Source: Gnetum montanum
Taxonomy: Eukaryota; Streptophyta; Gnetopsida; Gnetales; Gnetaceae
Reading direction: 5' to 3'
DNA: 64,000 nucleotides
Assembly (NCBI GenBank): GCA_015680685.1
Contig: MNCI01009296.1
Coordinates: 442,921 to 506,920, forward strand
Shown here piece after piece: positions 56,742-64,000 of the stretch. Below the pieces are notes generated by a model. It saw nothing but the letters and a program-made list of their open reading frames with translations. It did no database searches and was not told the origin of the DNA. The position numbers and the translations under genes were made by a program. The first letter of the stretch is position 1; each line of letters opens with the position of its first letter.

Positions 56742-57305
56742 TGAACTTAGACGTGAGGGTGGGGGGATAGTGAATAAGTTTTCTTAATTAAAAATAAATC
56801 ACCCAAAGCACACACCAATTTAACGTAGTTCCCCAAGTTGGGTAGTCCATACTTGGAGGGTAGTTCACTAGCACACCCCTAGAAGTTTTTGCTCTCAAAA
56901 TGTGGTTTGAAGGGTGCCATAGTCTATACAAGCTCTAAGCTTTGCCTAAAGTAATTTGACACCATGAATCCACTCAACCTTGCAAGGTTCCAACAAGCTT
57001 AGAATGTGGTTTTTAGGATCCCATAACCTTTGAAACTTGAGCTCCACTCCAAAGTATGTGGTGCTACACCAACACTCAATCCCATAGGATCCCAACAAGC
57101 TCACGAATGATGCCTTCCTACAAGAATCACATTAACCCCGTAGGGCAACAAAAGAGGAACAAAAATTACAAGGAAAAAATGCAACTAATTTGCTGGTCCT
57201 TGCTCTTTGAGGTACAACACAATAGATTTCTTATAATAGTACAAAAGATAGTACAATGAGGCACACAAGTATAATAAAATGATATTCACAATGATTACTT
57301 GATGT
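56742..57305 (-). repeat. Inverted copia LTR fragment
   Basis: The reverse complement matches the 3' 500 bp of the element D/E LTRs: TTGAACTTAGA..GGGGGG (LTR end), then CCCCAAGTTGGGTAGTCCAT, CCTTTGAAACTTGAGCTCCA and the GTAGGGCAACA..TTGCTGGTCCTTGC stretch. It lies tail to tail with the 3' LTR of element E, making an inverted repeat centred near 56,735. Confidence 0.8.
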
Positions 57306-57408
57306 TGACACTTGTTTTGCATTCAACCCTTTCTCTTTTCCCAAGAGAATGAGTTGTCATCCACTTACATGTTAACTAGTCTTGCTACATTCCTTTGTTG
57401 TGGCTGCA

Positions 57409-59435
57409 ATGTAATTTCACCTTGCATAGGTGATGTAGTAGGTGGAAAAGAATTTAGTGCATGTGGTTGGAAGTGCTAATAAGAGTAGCAGAAAGCATAA
57501 GATGGAGATTTAGCTTGTGAGATGACTAGTTTGTTCATGATGATAGTAATGGCAAACTAAGGAAGTAAGTGGTAGAGCCACTAGAAGACATAGGTTGCTA
57601 GACATAGTATCCATATGGGTTTGCTTTCCTATAGGGATATTGTTGCCTTGGTGGTGAAACCCCCCATAAATGTGAATTTTGCCATTACTACTGGTAGTAT
57701 TCTTAAGATTGTGGTGAATCCTCACTTGGATAGTAGTATGTTAATGATACGAGTGTTGATAATTGCCTTGTGGTTAAGGCAATCTAGTAGGCATTTGGCT
57801 TTTGACGAATTTTAGATTCAAAGCATAAGCCCTAGACTATTAAAGATGTGATATGAATGGACAACAACCCTTTGGATGCTCATATTGATAAATGTTACTG
57901 TTGGCAACTATTTAGGACCTCCAACATTGGCTTTTGAGTCTCATGACTAGGAACACAAGAAACAAAGGTGTTCCTTCAAACTTAAGTTTAGTTGCATACT
58001 AGTCTCTGGGAACACCAAGGCCCAGATACCTCCAAATAAACTTAGTGGTTATAGAGCGAACTAATTGTAAATGTGTGTTTGCTGTTGTAAATGTTGAAAT
58101 AGTTTAATTTGTGTATGAAACTATAACTGGCTATAATAAAAATTCAGCTAACCTTGTTGAATACTATGAGTCATTAAAGATTCCTATTTTGTCAAGTCAC
58201 TTAGTCTATATAGCTCCTATAGTACATTGCTTAAAACAAATAAAATTTCACCAAAATATTTAAGCACAATTCTATAGAAATCTACTCCTAATTTTTCCTA
58301 AAGAGAAAGGTCCACAAGAAAACTAGAAATAGAGCGAGATTCAATGAAATTTAAAAGAGAAGAAGAAAAGAAAGCAAATTTATATGAAATCTAAAACATT
58401 TAGTTGAGATAAATTGAACATGATGAAACACTTTGCAATAAAGTTATTTCAATTCAATTTGAGTATTACATATTGTCCAAACCCTCTAAGCTCAACAAAA
58501 AATTTTGTAAAATACACTCTTATTAAACTACCAAAATGCTTTGTAAACAACAAGGTACAAGCTTTTATTTGGCTAGTTAATAGTTCTCAAGAATTGCAAA
58601 CAATAGAGCTAGCAATTTTTTTTTTGATAATTTCAAGATTGAAATATCAAAGTAATAAACTTTTAAAAAATGAAACTATTTCAAATTAGCTCAAAGTATC
58701 AAAGATTTTGCTAGATCCTTTGGACTCAAGTAGACAATTTTATAAAGACATTGCTACTAAATTGCTCAAGAAGCTTTTCAAAGACAACATAAGCTCTTAT
58801 ATGGCAACCAAATAGAAGTCTAGAATTGCACAAAATAGAGTTGTAAGAGCAATTAGAAGATCCCAAAATTAAATGCCAAACACGATACTATTTAAACCAT
58901 TAGCTAAACAACTAAGACAAAAAGAACTCACAGGATTAAAACAAAGCAGCTAAATTGATGCCTTTAGCAAACCATGCTTTACAAAAAATTTTCAATATGT
59001 CTCTTTCAAATTTCTTTCCAAAATCCCTCTTTATTCTACCTTTGAAGCCCTATTTATAGTGGCTTTTGGGTAGTTACAATCATCATAAGAGATTAAGGTG
59101 AATTACAAGTATCTAAGATAAGAGATTAAGGTGAATTACAAGTATCTAAGATATTAACTGATAACCATCATACGAAGTTATGAGAAATTCAAGCTATAGT
59201 TGGCAAGTGTCTTGCTCAATAATCTCCCTTTTTCTTTTTCTTTTTTTTTTTAAATGATAACTGGTTCTTTTTTATTTAAATATAAATTATTGCTAAAACT
59301 CATGTTATAACTTTATGTCCATATTATTTCTTTCATATCACATCCTCGGGCATCGGTGAACAAAACTCTTTTACTTTTGTTTTAAGATTTAATCACAGTC
59401 ATCATGCACATATGGAACAGGTGCTGGAACGAGGG
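57409..59435. repeat. 2.1-kb duplicated segment, copy 2
   Basis: Partner of 23,092-25,188. Differences by eye are about 30 substitutions plus a few indels (a 17-bp block present only in copy 1 near 24,920, and the duplication beside N). Includes a gag C-terminal relic (57.43-57.91, minus strand) and a reversed TATA near 59,052. Confidence 0.9.
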
Positions 59436-59452
59436 TTTAGGGTTTAGGGTTA
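59433..59452 (+). repeat. Interstitial telomere-type repeat
   Basis: GGGTTTAGGGTTTAGGGTTA, nearly three TTTAGGG units, begins exactly where the 2.1-kb duplication ends. Confidence 0.8.
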
Positions 59453-59639
59453 TTTTCAATCATAGTGGCCCCAACTAAAATTAGGTTATTTTCAATATCA
59501 ATAGCCAAATGTTCCTAAGATTGTTGACATCTTTCCAATTTTTCTACTAGCACTCAAAATCTTGATTGTTAATAAAGTAGTAAGCCAATGCCAGGGTTCT
59601 TAGGCTCTTTTTTTTTAAATACTTTTTAATATGCTTGAA

Positions 59640-60240
59640 AGTATCAAATCTCTAATCTTAAGGTGTATCTCAAAGATTACATTGTCTGCACCTTCACATA
59701 AAAGAATAATTTGGGCAGTAGAATGCTCATGAACAATCACTGGCATGCATTTTCTTACACTACTACAATCTATAGTTACAAGGATTTCATATGTGACCTC
59801 GTTGTATTTCCCATTAGTTGGTTGAATGTGAATGTTTAAAAATGCTGCCGAACGTTTGTAGAGAACAAATCCCAATACTTTTGCAGCAACTAATGCAATT
59901 TCATTAGTTGAATCCCCACTATATTTGGGATCATTGTCACTTGAATCCTCTACTCTAATAATAGAATTATAGAGTGCAATAGTTTCCAAAAACCTTTTTT
60001 TACTACATCTTGATTTTCAGCTTTCTGCCATTCCAAATTTAGAAGTCTTTAACCATGTAACTTAAATCCCTTGGGGAAAGTTGAATGAATTGCAGTATCA
60101 CAGGAAAGCCTTATTTCAGGGTTGCGTACAACATTTTGCATCTCACAATCATCTTCTCCATAAGAAATTCTATCAATTGAGCATTGGTAAAATTCCATCT
60201 CGTTACTAGCAACTTCAATGGTAAGGTTTTAATTTGCCAT
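59640..60240 (-). pseudogene. P4-ATPase (ALA flippase) relic, apparently intronless
   Basis: Minus-strand translation follows the cytoplasmic loop of plant aminophospholipid ATPases. SNEMEFYQCSI..ISYGE (just after the D-K-T-G-T-L-T site, which is itself decayed), FPKGFKLHG and NLEWQKAENQDVV come first. After one shift near 59,995: DPKYSGDSTNEIALVAAKVL (family: E-S-P-D-E-A-A), GFVLYKRS, EVTYEILVTIDCSSVRKCMP (family: N-x-x-R-K-R) and CEGADNVIFE (family: K-G-A-D). The 173-codon span equals the coding distance, so no intron is present. Similarity looks closest to the ALA3-like group. It lies in the same orientation as the gypsy gag relic to its right. One frameshift and at least two stops make it dead. 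Flippases move phospholipids across membranes with ATP. Confidence 0.82.
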
Positions 60241-60289
60241 CAGGAAAGAAAATCTTCATGCTATTTTAGTACCAAAGTTTATATGCCTA

Positions 60290-60385
60290 GAGAAATCGAT
60301 TACATGCCCAGAGAAATAGATCCCATGTATATAAGGTGAGAAATCGATTACATGCCCAGAGAAATCGATCCCATGTATATAAGGT
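60290..60385. repeat. 48-bp tandem duplication
   Basis: GAGAAATCGATTACATGCCC... at 60,290-60,337 and 60,338-60,385, one mismatch. Confidence 0.95.
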
Positions 60386-60479
60386 AGGGGAAACATTGGT
60401 TTATTCATTCTAAACAATGTGTAGAATAGATTCTTATACTAAGAAAAAATATGCTTTTATGTCCATAGTATTTCTTCTA

Positions 60480-61720
60480 AATAATTGTTGCTTGCTTCAT
60501 GGTATGGCAGAAATGTGCCTACAGTTACACCCATAATTATTTGTTTTCAAGTCTACAACCTCCTTCTTCACTGTAGTTACTTTTCCTTTTTGCTAGTAGA
60601 AGTCTCTACCTGTCTTTCTTTTGTTTTTTTATCCTTGTCACTGACCCTAACTTGATTTCTTTTCTCCTTTAGGATCTTTAATGCTGATTGAAATTTTTTA
60701 TTTATGGAGTTCTACATTTTGTCAATCTTAACTATAATTTTAGTAATAGACTTTTGGATGCGTAAGGTTTTTTGCTAGAGTACCTCTTCTAATGATGCTT
60801 CTTCCTCTTGCTCATAAAGACATATTTCCTTCTTTTAAAGGATGAATCTCTATTATATTTTTTTGAACTCTTACTATTATTTAATCCTCCTTCTACTTTA
60901 ACCACTTGGTCAATCAATCTTTGGATTTAATGAGTCCTCACTTTTAAAAGTCTCTCTTTGGCACAGATTCCAATAGTCATCCTTATTTTGTTTTGAAGCT
61001 CCTCTATGATGTGTCTTGTTCCTATTAAAAGAATTCATCACCTAGTGTTGCATCAAGGAATTCATGATTACCTTGAATTTTTTTCCTTAAGTTGAACACT
61101 CTAAAGTATGTTTGATATTTATAATTAAATAACTTCATCATCATACTCTATCTCCTAACATATTTTAGTTCCAAGGATCGGTACCAACTCTATGCCTCCT
61201 TTATAAGTGTCCTAGGGAACTATTTGAGTTTTTGCTAATTATTTTCTATATTTTGGAAGTCATAGATATCTTGAAAGCTTTATAAACAGTGTTTCAAATC
61301 AACATTGAAGCCTCCCTCAAACCTGGAAATGTTCCTCATGTTAAGTTACCTAATGCAACTATCCCTCTAATGTTTAGTTATGATATAAACAATCTCCTTG
61401 ATGTTAATCATGCTTTTGGTAGCAAGCAAGGGTTCATTATAATTATTTAGTTCACCATGGTTCCCATCATGACCATGTCTTGTCTTATGTTGCTTATTAT
61501 GCTTTCTCTCATTTCTATGTCCTCTATCTTGCTCTCTATCTCTTTCACATCTATAGTTTTTGCCTTTACTTTTGTCATGATCTCTTTTATCATATTCATT
61601 AGATCATCTATCATTAGCCCTTCTTCCTTAGTCATGCTGATCTTCTTTATACCTTGACAATGAGCATGATGAAGATGGTGATGAACTAGAAGAGTCATAC
61701 ATAGGTTTATTAAGTATACT
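60480..61720 (-). pseudogene. Second gypsy gag relic, minus strand
   Basis: The order matches element B gag. A Ser/Arg/Asp/His-rich N-terminal part (61.7-61.45 kb) comes first, then NEPLLATKSMINIKEIVYII (element B: DEPLLATQSM), ISRFEGGFNVDLKHCL, RTLIKEA*SWYRSLELKYVRR and KLFNYKYQTYFRVFNLRKKI, the gag core. A Lys-rich linker and an acidic part follow near 60.8 kb. Stops occur every 20-40 codons, so it is older than element B. The P4-ATPase relic follows it directly on the same strand. Confidence 0.75.
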
Positions 61721-63603
61721 TAATTCTTTAATGCTATCAAATGCATTCCAATAGATTAGCTTTAATTTTTTTAGTTAAATCATAGGATTATATTACTATT
61801 ATTATTGTTATTGTTTGTTTCCTACATAATTAAATATAGTATGCATTATTTTGTTAGACTTTTATATCCTTTCTTTGACTAGTATTGAAGTTTAATCATA
61901 AATCTACTATATATTTTATGATTAAATGTTAAAATTCAATTACCTTTAGAAGCTTTTCCTTTTATTAGTTATACAAGTATTTAGCGATGCATATTTTATT
62001 CTTTATGCACATTCAATTATGTATATTCAATCTTTAGTATACAACTTTAATTATGCACATTTATCAATGAATCATTTATTTTTATTATGCACATGTGATT
62101 ATATAACACTCTATTCATGTAGCAATTTTCAATCCTAACCCTACCCAAATCATATCCATTGTTACTTTTTGTCATTAAATTAAGATTTAAAAATCATAAA
62201 TCAACTTTGTTAAAAAAGCACTTTAGGATGATGTCCCACCTAGAATTTGATCTTACCAATGTGTCCATGATCAAAAATAAAATTGTTCATTAGAATTGAG
62301 GCTATGATTCTCAAGATATCATAATTTTAGTTAGCTAAAAATACTCTAAAAGTTTCAGCATTTAAAATATGCAAGTATGATAAGTAATGATTTGATATGA
62401 TTTTGGCTTATAGTGACATAGTGTACTTGACAAGGATTTCATTGGTTCAAACAAAATTTGATTTAGAGTCTTAGAATGCATGTTATGAGTGTTAAACCCT
62501 AAGGGTATTAGTTTGGAGGAGAAAAATCATAAATGGACTTTATGAAAATGATTATAGTAAAAAAGTAAAACCAAATTTGAAAAAGAAAAGTCAAAGAATA
62601 TTTCCCCTTCACATGAAACATAAGGCAATTAAAAATATATGGTATATATATAATATATATATATACATGTTATGTAACATATATCTTTTCTTATCACCTT
62701 ATTTCTATTTTCTGTCACCTTGCTTATACATTTGGGTTTTTATTTTTTGTTTTGAATAAAAATCATTTTTTCCTTATTTCTTCATTTCTAAGCTAATTTT
62801 AGGCATGTTTCTTCCATTTTTGAACATGTACCAAGCCCAAGTATTATGTTGCATGTGATTTTTTTCCTTATAAATAGATTATGACCTTCGGGAGGTTTCA
62901 TTTTAGTTTATAAAGGGGTTTTAACATATTAGTTCAAAGTGAAGTACAAACTAATTTTGGGCATCTAGGTAGTAAAGAAGGAAATAAGAAGATTCTAAAA
63001 GCTCTACTAAGACAATAAGAAGCTTATTTTACATTTCGTCTCCTATTGTATTATGAATTTTGTATGCTTTCATTTTTACTTCCTACTTTTTTGTTATTTT
63101 TCCATGAGTTTAATTATTATGTTGAGATTTTGTTAAATTTTCATCAGTTTGGAATTGTTTTTATATGAAAATCAACATTTAAAGCTTTTATAGACTATTT
63201 TTTTTGTCTTTTTAGTGAATTTTTTGAATTGTGGAAATGTTGCCTAACTTTCTTCTTAGATATTTTCTGGTTATTTTGGATCAACTCTTGATTCGAACAT
63301 GATTTTGCAAGAATTTTATGGAATTTTGAATATTTTGGAAATCTTTTGAATTTTTAAATAAAATAATAATATTTATGTGACTAATTTTACTTAGTTGGTA
63401 GTGGGAGTCGTGAATCTTTTAGATGCCTCTATTTGCATATAGTAGTGAAGTGTTCCTTAGTGGGATCCACAACACAGGAACAAGGGTTTGGATGGATCTC
63501 CCACCTTGGATTTTGTTTTGTAAGTTCATGTAAAGCTAGGAAACTATCAAAGACCATAGCATTGAGCAATTAAGTCTAGTGGTGTATGGTGAAGCATAGT
63601 CAT
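61721..63603. other. AT-rich DNA, no gene recognised
   Basis: Nothing coding is seen. A TA-rich microsatellite lies at 62,638-62,672. TTATAAATAGA (62,868) could be a TATA box of an LTR whose limits I cannot place. It may be the 5' untranslated region and decayed LTR of the 60-62 kb gypsy relic. Confidence 0.4.
62638..62672. repeat. (TA)n microsatellite
   Basis: GGTATATATATAATATATAT and onward. Confidence 0.9.
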
Positions 63604-64000
63604 TGATGACTGGCGAGGTACCCCTACACTCAACCATACGAAACGAGCGTCGCACGCGCGATCCGGTCGAACTCCGCAGATGGACTAGTTGTGGCACCTA
63701 GATAGTTAGCCTTAGGTCGCAGTTCGCTGTCTTCCCATCTAGACTAGTTTTGCATATGTCACGTATGGTTTAGTCTGGATGAGGTGTATGATGTGTCCTA
63801 ATCTAATGCTACTCCTGATGGCAGTGGAAAAGAATATAAACTAAGCTAAACTAGGAGGAAAAAGGATAAGAAAATCTAATCTAGCCTAAGTGCGACGAGC
63901 AACCGATTCCTTGATCAACCGTACACATCTTGGACTTCGTGCACGACTGCCACTGGGACTACCAAGCATAGGCCTAGGTACGCCACTGGGATTACCAAGC
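63604..64000 (-). mobile_element. Gypsy LTR, cut by window end
   Basis: TGATGACTGGCGAGGTACCC is the LTR terminus of the element B family (TGATGAGTGGCTAGGTACCC). CACTGGGACTACCAAGC and CACTGGGATTACCAAGC near the end match the repeated CACTGGGTTACCAAG of that LTR. It keeps many CpGs (CGCACGCGCGATCCGG), so it may be younger than the others. Orientation is taken from the family; the rest is outside the window. Confidence 0.75.

Noticed and set aside
23092-59435. The two 2.1-kb copies as LTRs of one giant 36-kb element
   Set aside because: They are about 98.5% alike while elements nested between them have LTRs about 9% or more different, the ends are not TG...CA, and no TSD was found.
59433-59452. 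Chromosome end or subtelomere
   Set aside because: Fewer than three TTTAGGG units, surrounded by ordinary interspersed repeats.

Overview
This is nuclear DNA of a seed plant with a large, retrotransposon-filled genome. The evidence is very low GC, plant-type LTR retrotransposons (Ty3/gypsy elements of Athila/Tat flavour, Ty1/copia elements of Sirevirus flavour), a short TTTAGGG run, plant-style host gene relics, and old LTR pairs that have lost CpG. I see no intact host gene, no tRNA or rRNA gene and no CRISPR. A gymnosperm-like slow-turnover genome would fit, but that is inference. Almost every long reading frame is a decayed transposon protein or a chance frame.

Layout. 1-7.57 kb: a plus-strand LTR candidate, a minus-strand LTR relic, a repeat shared with 24 and 58 kb, then a CpG-containing gene-like relic (4.1-6.7 kb) crowded with short tandem duplications. 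7.58-14.18 kb: LTR element A (TSD GAGTT, Asp-type PBS), inserted into an older gypsy relic whose protease follows at 14.3 kb. 17.6-21.6 kb: a deleted copia/Sirevirus-like element. 21.85-26.0 kb: tandem arrays and LTR-like DNA, inverted relative to 10.0-11.8 kb and carrying one copy of a 2.1-kb duplication (23.09-25.19). 28.9-33.6 kb: LTR candidates and a coiled-coil ORF relic. 33.63-44.11 kb: a complete 10.5-kb minus-strand gypsy element B (TSD GACAT, paired 918-bp LTRs, PPT and PBS) with gag, a protease-like domain and a long coiled-coil ORF, but no reverse transcriptase or integrase that I can find. It sits inside an older relative. 45.89-56.74 kb: a copia element whose 5' LTR is itself split by LTR element C (45.99-51.74, TSD ACAAG). 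56.74-57.3 kb: an inverted copia LTR fragment, tail to tail with the preceding LTR. 57.41-59.44 kb: the second 2.1-kb duplicate. 59.6-61.7 kb: a P4-ATPase relic next to a second gypsy gag relic. 63.6-64.0 kb: the start of another LTR, cut by the window edge.

The main discovery candidates are two host-gene relics carried inside retroelements. Element C has no gag-pol of its own. It carries, in sense orientation, an apparently intronless copy of a CCR4/ANGEL/PDE12-type endonuclease-exonuclease-phosphatase gene, plus a 22-bp minisatellite. The gypsy relic at 59-62 kb carries an apparently intronless piece of a plant aminophospholipid flippase (ALA, P4-ATPase). Both look like RNA-mediated captures that later decayed. 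Element B and two relatives share one layout (gag, protease-like domain with D-x-N in place of D-x-G, non-coding spacer, coiled-coil ORF). This suggests a non-autonomous retrotransposon family with its own extra protein.
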